DNA from: DASQFQ01 sp038327685
GTDB taxonomy: Bacteria; Actinomycetota; Thermoleophilia; Solirubrobacterales; Solirubrobacteraceae
DNA length: 21,653 nucleotides
Direction of reading: 5' to 3'
Assembly (NCBI GenBank): GCA_038327685.1
Contig: JBBQLH010000071.1
Coordinates: 1 to 21,653 of the forward strand
The position numbers and the translations under genes were made by a program. Under the pieces are notes generated by a model. That model saw nothing but the letters and a program-made list of their open reading frames with translations. It was not told the origin of the DNA and did not search any database. Each line of letters opens with the position of its first letter. Position 1 is the stretch's first letter. Positions 8,305-15,942 of this stretch are shown here, in pieces.

Positions 8305-10158
8305 CTATCGACCGGTCCGATTGAGGTGGGCGTACAGCTCGCGCGCCACCTTCTGCGGCACGCCGGGCACCGACTCGAGCGCATCGCGCGGCGCGGCGAG
8401 CACCGCCTCCGGCGAGCCGAAGTGCTTGAGCAGCGCGCGCTTGCGCGCCGGGCCGATGCCCGGGAGGTCGTCCATCACCGACTCCGTCATCGCCTTGTCG
8501 CGGCGGCTGCGGTGGTGGGTGATGGCGAAGCGGTGGGCCTCGTCGCGCACGCGCTGGAGCAGCTGCAGCTCGGGCGTGTCGTGGGCGAGCCGCAGGGGCT
8601 CGGAGCGCCCCGGGAAGAAGACCTCCTCGATTCGCTTGGCGAGCGAGACCACCGCCACGCCGCGGTCGAGGAAGCCGCGCAGCGGCTCGAGCCCCGCCGA
8701 CAGCTGGCCCGGCCCGCCGTCGATCACCACGAGGTTGGGCAGGGCGGCGAACGAGGCGTCGCGCTCGGCGTCGTAGGGCGAGCGCTCCGTCTGCTTCTCC
8801 CACTGCCCGTAGCGCCGGCTGAGCACCTCCGCCATGGCTGCGAAATCGTCGGGGTGGGTGGGTTCCAATGTGCGAATCGTGAAGCGGCGGTAATCGGACT
8901 TCTTCGGCGCGCCCCCCTCGAACACGACCATCGAGGCGACGGTGTGCGTGCCGCCGATGTTCGAGATGTCGAAGCACTCGATGCGCACCGGCAGCGCGTC
9001 GAGCGCGAGCGAGCGCTGGAGCGCGTCGAGCGCCTCCACGCGCTGCTGGCGGCGGCGCTCGGAGCGCAGCTTCTCCTGGTCGAGCGCGAGCCGCGCGTTG
9101 CGCTCGGCGAGGTCGAGGATGCGGCGCTTGCCGCCGCGCTCGGCGGCGCGGATCTCGACCGGCCCGCCGCGGCGCTCGGCGAGCATCTCGGCGAGGACCT
9201 GGAGCTCCGAGCCCTCGGCGAGCTCGCCCTGCACGACGATCAGCGCGGGGATCGACATCGCGCTCGCGTAGTACTGGAGCAGGAACTCCTCGGCCGCTCG
9301 CGCGACGTCGTATTCGCCCTCGTTGTCGAGGTAGAAGGACTGGCGGTCGGACAGCACCCCGTCGCGGACCTGGAACACCTGGGCGTTGGCGTCCGCGCCG
9401 TCGACCGCGAGGGCGACCGCGTCGTAGGTGCCCGCGCGGTCGTCGGCGACGCGCTGGCGCTCGAGCAGCGCGCGCACGGCCTGCAGCCGGTTGCGCTCGA
9501 TCGTCGCGTGCTCGTAGTCCTGCTGGCCGGCGGCGAAGAACATCCGATCCTCGAGCTCGCGCTCGATCTGGCGGAAGCGGCCGGACAGGAACGCGATCAC
9601 GCCGTCGATGCCGGCGCGGTACTCCTCCTTGGAGACGTAGCCGACGCAGGGCGCCCCGCAGCGCTTGATGTAGTAGTCGAGGCAGGGCGAGCCGGAGCGC
9701 CGGCCGGGCTCCGCACCCTCGCAGGAGCGGAAGAGGAAGATCTTGCCGAGCAGGTCGAGCGTCCCGCGCACCCGCTTGGCCGACGAGTAGGGGCCGAAGT
9801 AGGCGCGTTCGCGCCGGTGGCGCTCGCGCGTGAAGTAGACCCGCGGGAAGTCCTCGTCGAGCGAGATCGCGATGTACGGATAGGACTTGTCGTCGCGCAG
9901 GCGGATGTTGAAGCGCGGCTTGTACTGGCGGATGAAGTTCTGCTCCGCCAGCAGCGCCTCGGCCTCGGTCTCGACCACGACGTACTCGATGTTCTCGACG
10001 AACTCCTTCAGCGGGCCGCGCGCCGAGAAGTGCGAGGCCACGCGCTTGCGCACCGATTTGGCCTTGCCCACATACACGACCCGGCCGCGCGCGTCGCGGA
10101 ACAGGTAGACCCCCGGCTGGTCCGGCAGGCCGGCGCGCTGCTCCGCGAGCTTCGTCAT
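8305..10158 (-). CDS. uvrC: Excinuclease ABC subunit C
   Basis: Makes both incisions around a lesion in UvrABC nucleotide excision repair. 617 residues, complete. Seen: N-terminal GIY-YIG nuclease (about 12-92) with GVYLF and VVYVGKAKSVRKRV; a four-cysteine cluster site C146, C159, C167, C171 (FRSCEG..., SPCLDYYIKRCGAPC); the UvrB-binding UVR region (about 195-230); the RNase H-like C-terminal nuclease with Asp397 (ECFDISNIGG), Asp480 (VVIDGGPGQLSAG) and HRFAITHHRS; and tandem helix-hairpin-helices (DLPGIGPARKRALLKHFGS; VPGVPQKVARELYAHL). The ATG at 10156-10158 has AGGA 2 nt upstream. It heads the minus-strand unit and is divergent from the gene at 10227. Confidence 0.98.
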   Translation of the reverse strand: MTKLAEQRAGLPDQPGVYLFRDARGRVVYVGKAKSVRKRVASHFSARGPLKEFVENIEYVVVETEAEALLAEQNFIRQYKPRFNIRLRDDKSYPYIAISLDEDFPRVYFTRERHRRERAYFGPYSSAKRVRGTLDLLGKIFLFRSCEGAEPGRRSGSPCLDYYIKRCGAPCVGYVSKEEYRAGIDGVIAFLSGRFRQIERELEDRMFFAAGQQDYEHATIERNRLQAVRALLERQRVADDRAGTYDAVALAVDGADANAQVFQVRDGVLSDRQSFYLDNEGEYDVARAAEEFLLQYYASAMSIPALIVVQGELAEGSELQVLAEMLAERRGGPVEIRAAERGGKRRILDLAERNARLALDQEKLRSERRRQQRVEALDALQRSLALDALPVRIECFDISNIGGTHTVASMVVFEGGAPKKSDYRRFTIRTLEPTHPDDFAAMAEVLSRRYGQWEKQTERSPYDAERDASFAALPNLVVIDGGPGQLSAGLEPLRGFLDRGVAVVSLAKRIEEVFFPGRSEPLRLAHDTPELQLLQRVRDEAHRFAITHHRSRRDKAMTESVMDDLPGIGPARKRALLKHFGSPEAVLAAPRDALESVPGVPQKVARELYAHLNRTGR

Positions 10159-10226
10159 TCCTGCAACTAAGGGTACGAAGGCAACCTCGCCGCAACTCCC
10201 GGGGGGGTGGCTAGGTTAGGGGCCCT
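10159..10226. promoter_or_regulatory. Divergent 68-nt promoter region between uvrC and the GH-like gene
   Basis: On the plus strand TAGGTT (10212-10217) lies 9 nt before the ATG at 10227, with no Shine-Dalgarno, suggesting a leaderless or near-leaderless transcript; no -35 is recognisable. On the minus strand TTGCGG stands in a possible -35 position for uvrC, but the -10 is poor. A G7 run lies at 10201-10207. Both assignments are weak. Confidence 0.35.
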
Positions 10227-11141
10227 ATGCGATACAGACTCATTCTCCCCATCGCCGTGCTCCTGGCCGCCCTGGTTGCGGTCCCCGCGGCACAGGCCAA
10301 GGTCCGAGTGGGCCTCTCCGAGCAGAACCCCGCCATGTTCGCTCAGTCGAACTGGGCCCAGCTGAAGCTCAAGCGGGTTCGCTACATCCTCCCGTGGGAC
10401 TACTTCAAGTCCGCGCCGCAGCACGCGGAGGTCACGGGCTTCATGAACGCCTCCCGCGCCAAGCGGCAGGACGTCCTCGTCACGTTCTCCGCGCGCCGCG
10501 GCTGCTTCATCACGAAGTACTCCAAGAAGAAGGCCTGCAAGGCCCCGAGCAAGAAGACGTACATCAGCGCGGTCAAGCGCTTCCGCAAGGAGTTCCCGTA
10601 CGCGAAGACGTTTTCGCCCTGGAACGAGGTCAACCACGTCTCCCAGCCCACCTACCGCAAGCCGAAGCTCGCCGCGCGCTACTACCTCGCGCTCAAGAGC
10701 GTCTGCAAGCGGTGCACCATCGAGGCCGCCGACGTGCTCGACTCGAGCGACGTCAAGACCTACCTGCGCGGCTTCCTGCGGGCCACCCACGGCAAGGGCC
10801 GCATCTGGGGACTGCACAACTACAAGGACGTCAACCGCCGCCAGAGCAAGGGCGTGAAGAACGTCCTGTCCGTCGTCAAGGGCCAGCTGTGGCTGACCGA
10901 GACCGGCGGCATCGTGCACTTCGGCAAGGACTTCCCGTACTCCCTCAAGCGCGCCGCCTCGCGGACGAAGTACATGTTCAAGCTCGCGCGCAAGTACAGC
11001 CGCGTGAAGCGGATCTACGTCTACCGCTGGTTCGGCGAGCCGCGCTCCGCGCGCTTCGACGCCGGGCTGGTCAACCCGAACGGCACGGCGCGCCCCGCGT
11101 TCAAGCAGTTCAAGAAGAGCATCAAGGGCCTGCCCCGCTGA
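10227..11141 (+). CDS. Secreted glycoside-hydrolase-like TIM-barrel protein
   Basis: 304 residues, very rich in Lys and Arg. Signal peptide 1-24 (MRYR, then a Leu/Ala/Val core, cleavage after AQA). The mature part has the marks of a clan A retaining glycosidase: FSPWNEVNH with Glu134 as probable acid/base at the end of strand 4, and LWLTETGG with Glu225 as probable nucleophile at the end of strand 7; RIWGLHNYKDVN and IYVYRWFGE fit neighbouring strands. Cys pairs C93/C104 and C160/C163 could form disulfides outside the cell. The substrate is not readable; beta-glucan- or xylan-type families are the nearest in motif style. The high Lys content could help binding to acidic wall polymers (inference). 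It is transcribed away from uvrC; a 13-bp hairpin follows. Confidence 0.8.
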   Translation: MRYRLILPIAVLLAALVAVPAAQAKVRVGLSEQNPAMFAQSNWAQLKLKRVRYILPWDYFKSAPQHAEVTGFMNASRAKRQDVLVTFSARRGCFITKYSKKKACKAPSKKTYISAVKRFRKEFPYAKTFSPWNEVNHVSQPTYRKPKLAARYYLALKSVCKRCTIEAADVLDSSDVKTYLRGFLRATHGKGRIWGLHNYKDVNRRQSKGVKNVLSVVKGQLWLTETGGIVHFGKDFPYSLKRAASRTKYMFKLARKYSRVKRIYVYRWFGEPRSARFDAGLVNPNGTARPAFKQFKKSIKGLPR

Positions 11142-11152
11142 GGGTTCCGCCC

Positions 11153-11182
11153 GCCGGGGGCACGCGCTAGCGTGCCCCCGGC
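11153..11182 (+). terminator. Perfect 13-bp hairpin after the GH-like gene, containing the next gene's start
   Basis: Stem GCCGGGGGCACGC with GCGTGCCCCCGGC (11153-11165 and 11170-11182), loop GCTA; AAAGG follows, no U-tract. It begins 11 nt after the stop of the GH-like gene. The GTG start of the aldolase gene (11172-11174) is within the right arm, so the hairpin could act as a factor-dependent terminator, a translation block, or both. Confidence 0.6.
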
Positions 11183-12215
11183 AAAGGCGCGCGTCAACCT
11201 CTACTCCGACACGCAGACCCGGCCCACGCCGGAGATGCGGCGGGTGATGGCCGAGGCCGAGGTCGGCGACGAGCAGCACTTCGGCGATCCCACCGTCAAC
11301 CGGCTGTGCGAGCGCGTGGCGGAGCTGCTCGGCTTCGAGGCTGCGGTCTTCCTGCCCTCGGGCACGATGTGCAACGCGATCGGGTTCCGGCTGCACATCC
11401 GGCCGGGCGGCGACGAGGCCTACCTGCACCGGATCTCGCATCCGATCAAGGCCGAAGCCGGCGGCCCGGCGGCGCTCTCGGGCGCCGTGCTGTGCCCGCT
11501 CGAGGGCGAGCGCGGGATGTTCGACGCCAATGCGCTCGCCGCGGCGATGCGCCCGCCGGGCGACCGCTACCACCCGCGCTCGCGGCTCGTGTCCGTCGAG
11601 CAGACGACGAACCTGGCCGGCGGGCACGTGTGGCCGCTGGTGCAGTTGCGCGAGGTCGTCGAAGTCGCGAAGGCCAACGGCCTGCGCCTGCACATGGACG
11701 GCGCGCGGCTGATGAACGCCGTCGTGGCCAGCGGCGTGCCGACGACCGAGTGGACGCTGGGGTTCGACACCGCGTGGATCGACTTCTCCAAGGGCCTCGG
11801 CGCGCCGATGGGCGCCGTGCTCGCGGGCTCGCAGGAGCTGATCGACGAGGCGTGGCGCTACAAGCAGATGATGGGCGGCGCGCTGCGCCAGGCCGGGATC
11901 GTGGCGGCGGGCGCGCTGTGGGCGCTCGACCACCACGTCGAGCGCCTGGCCGTGGACCACGAGAACGCGCGCGTGCTCGCGGCCGGGCTGGCGCACCTGC
12001 CGAACGTCGAGATCGACCCGGCCGAGGTCGACACCAACATCGTCGTCTTCCGCGTCGGCGACGCCCGCGGCCTCTGCGCCCAGCTCGCCGCCCAGGGCGT
12101 GATCATGGGCGCGCTCGACGACCGCACGGTGCGCGCGGTCACGCACCTCGACGTCAGCGCCGAGGACATCGGCAGCGCGCTCGACGCCGTCGGCGCCGCG
12201 CTCGCGGCGGCGTAG
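11172..12215 (+). CDS. ltaE: Low-specificity L-threonine aldolase (PLP-dependent)
   Basis: Cleaves L-threonine or L-allo-threonine to glycine and acetaldehyde; related beta-eliminating aldolases share the fold. 347 residues, fold-type I. Seen: NLYSDTQTRPTPEMRR (9-24), GDEQHFGDPTVNRLCERVAEL, LPSGTMCNAI (cofactor phosphate region), EQTTNLAGGHVWPL, Asp176 in LHMDGARLMNA (pyridine nitrogen), and the Schiff-base lysine Lys207 in WIDFSKGLGAPMGAVLAGS. The GTG at 11172 is the only start that keeps the conserved N-terminus; it has no Shine-Dalgarno and lies within a hairpin arm. It shares a strand with the GH-like gene 30 nt upstream but no obvious pathway. A second hairpin follows the stop. Confidence 0.93.
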   Translation: MPPAKARVNLYSDTQTRPTPEMRRVMAEAEVGDEQHFGDPTVNRLCERVAELLGFEAAVFLPSGTMCNAIGFRLHIRPGGDEAYLHRISHPIKAEAGGPAALSGAVLCPLEGERGMFDANALAAAMRPPGDRYHPRSRLVSVEQTTNLAGGHVWPLVQLREVVEVAKANGLRLHMDGARLMNAVVASGVPTTEWTLGFDTAWIDFSKGLGAPMGAVLAGSQELIDEAWRYKQMMGGALRQAGIVAAGALWALDHHVERLAVDHENARVLAAGLAHLPNVEIDPAEVDTNIVVFRVGDARGLCAQLAAQGVIMGALDDRTVRAVTHLDVSAEDIGSALDAVGAALAAA

Positions 12216-12229
12216 CTACCCGGCAAGAG

Positions 12230-12255
12230 GCCGGCGGCCGCGAACGGCCGCCGGC
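12230..12255. terminator. Bidirectional hairpin between convergent genes
   Basis: Perfect 11-bp stem GCCGGCGGCCG/CGGCCGCCGGC (12230-12240 with 12245-12255), tetraloop CGAA. It lies between the aldolase stop (12215) and the stop of the convergent small gene (12281). No T-run on either side, the usual style for terminators in GC-rich actinobacteria. Confidence 0.7.
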
Positions 12256-12280
12256 GCGAGTCGAGCTCTGCTGCGCCCGC

Positions 12281-12556
12281 CTAGATGATGTGACGGATGC
12301 GCTGGTGGTCGCGGCCCGCGAGGCCCGCTCCGCCGGCGGCGATGAGGAGCGCGCTGCCGGAGATGATCAGCGCGAGCGTCGTGTGCCCGCTCGTGCGGAT
12401 CGGCGCCGGGGCCGGCCCCACGATGATGCGGTTGTCCGGCGTGGACGGCGGCGGATCGCTCGCCGGCATGGCGAGTGCGGTGGCGGGGGCCAGCGCCAGG
12501 GCGGCGGTGGCGCAGGCGAGCGTGAGCGATCGCGCGCAGCGACGGTGGACGAGCAT
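12281..12556 (-). CDS. Small secreted or membrane protein, Pro-rich, unknown function
   Basis: 91 residues from the ATG at 12554-12556, chosen because AGGAG lies 6 nt upstream and the protein then begins with a good signal sequence (MLVHRRCARSLTLACATAA, a further Ala/Leu core, then LAMPA). A longer in-frame start at 12640 would add 28 charged, Pro-rich residues before the signal and is less likely. After cleavage: a short Pro-rich linker (DPPPSTPDNRIIVGPAPAP, about 32-52), then one hydrophobic segment LALIISGSALLIAAGGAGLA (about 61-80) and a basic tail (GRDHQRIRHII), i.e. a one-helix anchored peptide with the tail probably in the cytosol. No family recognised. Confidence 0.6.
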   Translation of the reverse strand: MLVHRRCARSLTLACATAALALAPATALAMPASDPPPSTPDNRIIVGPAPAPIRTSGHTTLALIISGSALLIAAGGAGLAGRDHQRIRHII

Positions 12557-12633
12557 GAGGATCTCCTGCGCCCCGGGGGCCCGGGACTCGGGTTGGGATT
12601 CGCGCGGTTCGTGTGGTGCGCGGGTCGGTGTGA

Positions 12634-13532
12634 TCAGCAAGCTACGCGCGCTCCCCCGCCGCTGAAAGCGGGGAACCCACAGACCGCGAGCGCGGCCTCG
12701 AGCGACACGCGCGCCTCCGCCCGCCGCTTCGCCCGCCGCTGAGCGGTGCCGAGCGCCAGCAGCGTCCGCGCGCGGTCGAACGGCTGCGGGATCCTGGCGT
12801 GCAGTTCGAGCGCTTCAGCGAGGTCGGCCAGCGCATCCGGCGAGCTGCCCTGGGCCGCGGCGATCAGCCCGCGGCAGCGCAGCGCCGTCGCGACGGCCCA
12901 CGTCCGGCCGAGCTCGCGTCCCTGCGCCTCGAGCTCCTCCTGCACCTCACGCGCAGCGTCCAGGTCGCCGATGAGCACGAGCGCCTCGGCGAGGTCGGGG
13001 GCGACGCAGAAATGCGCCGGCTCGCGGATCCCCAGCCGCGCCTCGTTCGCGCGGACCGGAGCCAGGTGGCGAACCGCGGCCTGCGCATCGCCGACGGAGA
13101 GGTCGACGAATCCGAGGACGTGGGAGCAGCGGGACGCGAACGAGAGGTCTCCGAGCTTCTCCGCCTGGCTGCGACCCGTCTCGGCGTGTGCCCGGGCGGA
13201 CTCCACCCGTCCCAGATGCGCGTCGACAAGCGCCTGGATCCAGTGGCCGGCCGCCTCCGCGTTCCAGATGTTCGTCCCCAACGTGAGCTGGAGCGTCTGC
13301 CGGCGCTCTGCACCACCGCCGCGATCAACGGATGGCTGAAGCGCAGACGGCGGCCGTCGCGGACGAGCACGTCGGAGGCCAGCGCCTCCGGATCGAGCAA
13401 CGGCCTCGAGCAGCGCGTCTTGCCGACGCCGGCTTCGCCCTCCACGAAGGCGACGAGCGGTCGCTCCTGTCGCTGCACGACGTCGCGCAACTGCTGGAGC
13501 TCGGCTTCCCGCCCGATGATGGCGTGGGACAT
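12634..13532 (-). pseudogene. Remnant of a LuxR-type AAA/TPR regulator
   Basis: Three signs of decay in one gene. (1) From the ATG at 13532 the frame gives MSHAIIGREAELQQLRDVVQ and a Walker A, EGEAGVGKTR, then jumps at once to LLDPEALASDVLVRDG and LRFSHPLIAAVV, which in intact large LuxR-type ATPases lies a few hundred residues later; Walker B and the rest of the ATPase core are missing. (2) Around 13300-13310 the coding frame shifts, and the TPR-like part continues in another frame (QTLQLTLGTNIWNAEAAGHW, through LLALGTAQRRAKRRAEARVS). (3) It ends in an unrelated tail, CGFPAFSGGGARVAC, without the C-terminal helix-turn-helix. The TPR-like frame alone (12634-13281) is open for 215 codons but is unlikely to be functional. 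Confidence 0.75.
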
Positions 13533-13652
13533 CGCGATCAGGCGACGCTCCCGCGCGCGGCGCTCGATGTCAAGATCCCACCGCGTCTTTCCGCTGAACT
13601 CCGTGTTGGGACAGCGGTAGGGGTCAGGAAGTCCACGTCTGGGAGGAAATAG

Positions 13653-14597
13653 ATGCGCTACAAGGGGTTGGGAGCGCTCGTGCTGAGCGTCATCGTCGTC
13701 GGTCTGCTGCCCGCGGCCGCGCTGGCCGCCAAAGCGGGAGCGACGACAGGTGGAGCGGCGAACGTCACGTTCTCGTCCGTACGGCTGACGGGCTCGGTGG
13801 ACCCGAACTCGACGGCCACGACGTACTACTTCCAGTACGGGACCACGATCGCCCTCGGGACGCAGACCGCGCCGGCCTCGGCCGGGAACGGCAAGACCGC
13901 CGTGCACGTACGGACGGACGTCGGCGGCCTCGCCCCCGCCACGCGCTACTTCTACCGGGTCGTCGCCCACAACGGGTCGGGCACCACGCTCGGCAAGCGC
14001 CGCTCGTTCACGACGCGCAAGCAGCCGCTCGGCGTCAGCCTGTCGGCGTCGCCGAACCCGATCGCGCCCGGCCAGGGGACCACGCTGTCCGGGACCTTGA
14101 CGGGCACGGGCAACGCGGGTCGCAAGATCGTCCTGCAGAGCAACCCGTGGCCCTACCAGCAGGGCTTCCAGAACGCCTCGAACGAGCAGGTCACCAACCC
14201 GCAGGGCGGCTTCGCGTTCCCGCTGCTGGCCGTGCTGTTCAACACCCAGTACCGCGTCCAGATGCCGGAGCGGCCGAACGTCGTCAGCCCGATCGGGACG
14301 GTCGGCGTCCTGTTCATCGTCCACACGCACGTCTCCCGGCACCGCGTGAAGCGCGGGCATCGCCTGCGCTTCTCGGGCTCGATCTTCCCCGCCCGCTCCG
14401 GCGCGCAGATCGCGTTCCAGAAGAAGAAGAGCGGCCGCTGGGTCACGGTCGGCGGCACGATCACCCGCAGCGGCGGGAAGTACAGCAAGCGGCTGAAGAT
14501 CCGCCGCGGCGGCAGCTACCGCGTCTGGGCCGGCGTCATCGACGCGCAGTACACGGCCAACAACGGCCGCACGATTCACCTCCGCAGCTTCCGCTGA
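13653..14597 (+). CDS. Secreted protein with fibronectin-III-like and further beta-sandwich domains
   Basis: 314 residues. Signal peptide about 1-26 (MRYKGLGALVLSVIVVGLLP, cleavage near ALAA). Domain 1 (about 32-122) has a fibronectin-III-like pattern: VRLTGSVDPNSTATTYYFQY, then GGLAPATRYFYRVVAHNGSG and SFTT. Domain 2 (about 126-225) and domain 3 (about 227-312, HRVKRGHRLRFSGSIFPARS, GRWVTVGGTI, SYRVWAG) look Ig-like. No catalytic motif is visible; an adhesive or wall-associated role is inference. The ATG has GGAGG 7 nt upstream. The 120 nt upstream (13533-13652) holds no promoter I can defend. A strong hairpin follows the gene. Confidence 0.82.
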   Translation: MRYKGLGALVLSVIVVGLLPAAALAAKAGATTGGAANVTFSSVRLTGSVDPNSTATTYYFQYGTTIALGTQTAPASAGNGKTAVHVRTDVGGLAPATRYFYRVVAHNGSGTTLGKRRSFTTRKQPLGVSLSASPNPIAPGQGTTLSGTLTGTGNAGRKIVLQSNPWPYQQGFQNASNEQVTNPQGGFAFPLLAVLFNTQYRVQMPERPNVVSPIGTVGVLFIVHTHVSRHRVKRGHRLRFSGSIFPARSGAQIAFQKKKSGRWVTVGGTITRSGGKYSKRLKIRRGGSYRVWAGVIDAQYTANNGRTIHLRSFR

Positions 14598-14607
14598 GGG
14601 AGGACAC

Positions 14608-14647
14608 CGCGCCGCCGCGTCCCCTGGACAGGGGGCGCGGCGGCGCG
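14608..14647 (+). terminator. 18-bp hairpin terminator after the beta-sandwich protein gene
   Basis: Arms 14608-14625 and 14630-14647, loop GGAC, fully paired with a single G-U wobble. It starts 10 nt after the stop codon. No U-tract. The next gene starts 14 nt after the hairpin ends. Confidence 0.75.
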
Positions 14648-14661
14648 GGTATCTCCCCTGT

Positions 14662-15153
14662 GTGGACCGCACCGCCGCCGTGATCGTCGACGTCGCCTAC
14701 GAGGCCCGCTACTGGTACCCCGACGACGGCGGCGAGGTCTGGCTCGCGGGCTACCAGGTCATCGACCCGGCCTCGGGCAGCTACCTCGCGCGCGACGCCC
14801 CTGGGCTGGTCGAGCGGGGCCTGCGGATCGGCGCGGTGGCCGGCGCGGCGCGCCATCACGCCGAGGCGCTGGGCGCGGACGCGCTGGCGCCGGGTCAGCC
14901 GCTCGCGCTGCGGCGCGACGCGGCCAATCCGCACGACGCCAACGCGATCGCCGTCCACCCCGCAGGCGGCGGCGAGCAGGCGGGCTGGGTCCCGCGCGAG
15001 CTCGCCGCCGAGCTCGCGCTGGACCTCGACGCGGGTCGTCCGTGGTCGGCCGTCGTCCTGCGCGAGCAGCGCCCATCGCCGCGCGACCCCCGCAGCGGGC
15101 TCACGATGCTGCTCGCGCCGGCAACGGCGATCGAGCTGCGCGAGCGCGGCTGA
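14662..15153 (+). CDS. Stand-alone HIRAN-domain protein
   Basis: 163 residues. The HIRAN domain fills about 55-155: GAARHHAEALG, LALRRDAANPHDANAIAVHP (with the family's NPHDANAI at 89-96), GWVPRELAAELA and SGLTMLLAP. HIRAN folds bind 3' ends of single-stranded DNA in HLTF/Rad5 and often sit beside nucleases or helicases in bacteria. Residues 1-54 (with ARYWYPDDGG and SGSYLARD) are unassigned. The GTG at 14662 has no Shine-Dalgarno; TATCTC ends 6 nt before it and a terminator-like hairpin ends 14 nt before it, so a leaderless transcript is likely. The stop is 2 nt before the next gene, with which it forms a pair. Confidence 0.82.
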   Translation: MDRTAAVIVDVAYEARYWYPDDGGEVWLAGYQVIDPASGSYLARDAPGLVERGLRIGAVAGAARHHAEALGADALAPGQPLALRRDAANPHDANAIAVHPAGGGEQAGWVPRELAAELALDLDAGRPWSAVVLREQRPSPRDPRSGLTMLLAPATAIELRERG

Positions 15154-15155
15154 GC

Positions 15156-15932
15156 GTGCGGCTCCTGACCTGGAACGTCGCGGGGCGTGTGACGCGGCAT
15201 CCGGAGCAGGCGCAGGCCGTCGCGGCCGTCTCCGCGGACGTCGTCGCGCTGCAGGAGGTGACGGCGAGGACGCTGCCGCTGTGGCGCGCCGCACTGGCCG
15301 AGGCGGGCTTCAGCGCCTGCGAGGCGACGCTCGACGACCCTCCCACGGCGCCCGGGCGTCGCCTGCTCGGGGTCCTCATCGCGACGCGCGAGCCGCTCGA
15401 GCGGCTGGCCCCGCCGCCGGACGCGCCGTGGCCCGAGCGCGTGCTGTGCTGCGGACTCGGGGACCTCGAGATCGTCAACCTGCACTCGCCGATCGCCCCG
15501 GCGCCGGAGCTCGCGAAGGTCCACACGCACGAGGCCGTCGCGGCCTACCTCGACCAGCGGCCGCCCGGGCCGCGGATCCTGTGCGGCGACCTCAACACGC
15601 CGCGTCGCGAGCTGCCGGACGGCGACGTGCTGACCTTCGCCTACAACAGCGCCGGGCGGCTCCGGCCCGAGCGCGGCGAGCGCTGGGACCGCGCGGAGCG
15701 CGCGCTCGTCCACGGGCTGCGCGAGCGCGGGTGGCTCGACGCCTTCCGGGCGCTGCACGGCTACGAGGGACGGCACGCGAGCTGGACGTTCGCCCAGGAC
15801 CGCGGCGGCTGGCGACTGGACCACGTGCTCGTCCAGGGGCTCAACCCGGTCGCCGTGGCCTACGCGCACGAATGGCGGCGCACGGGGCTCAGCGACCACT
15901 CCGCGCTGATCGCCGACCTCGCGCGCCCGTGA
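15156..15932 (+). CDS. Endonuclease/exonuclease/phosphatase (EEP) family protein
   Basis: 258 residues with the metal-dependent phosphodiesterase motifs in order: Asn7 in LLTWNVAG, Glu34 in VVALQEVT, His110 in IVNLHSP, Asp145/Asn147 in LCGDLNTP, Asp222 in WRLDHVLV, and Asp247-His248 in LSDHSALIADL. The fold serves AP endonucleases, DNases, phosphoinositide and sphingolipid phosphodiesterases; the sequence does not decide which. No signal peptide, so cytosolic. The GTG start at 15156 is 2 nt after the HIRAN gene's stop, and the protein begins MRLLTWNVAG as expected for the first strand. Coupling to a HIRAN protein makes a nucleic-acid substrate the better guess. It converges on the M20 remnant, 10 nt between stops. 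Confidence 0.88.
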   Translation: MRLLTWNVAGRVTRHPEQAQAVAAVSADVVALQEVTARTLPLWRAALAEAGFSACEATLDDPPTAPGRRLLGVLIATREPLERLAPPPDAPWPERVLCCGLGDLEIVNLHSPIAPAPELAKVHTHEAVAAYLDQRPPGPRILCGDLNTPRRELPDGDVLTFAYNSAGRLRPERGERWDRAERALVHGLRERGWLDAFRALHGYEGRHASWTFAQDRGGWRLDHVLVQGLNPVAVAYAHEWRRTGLSDHSALIADLARP

Positions 15933-15942
15933 CGCGCCCGCC

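Noticed and set aside
10167..12146. 659-codon minus-strand open frame opposite the GH-like gene and the aldolase
   Set aside because: Covers two genes of the other strand and the hairpin between them; composition is that of an antisense shadow.
13533..13652. Promoter for the beta-sandwich gene
   Set aside because: TTGGGA is present on the plus strand but nothing resembling a -10 lies at the right spacing; only the ribosome site is convincing.
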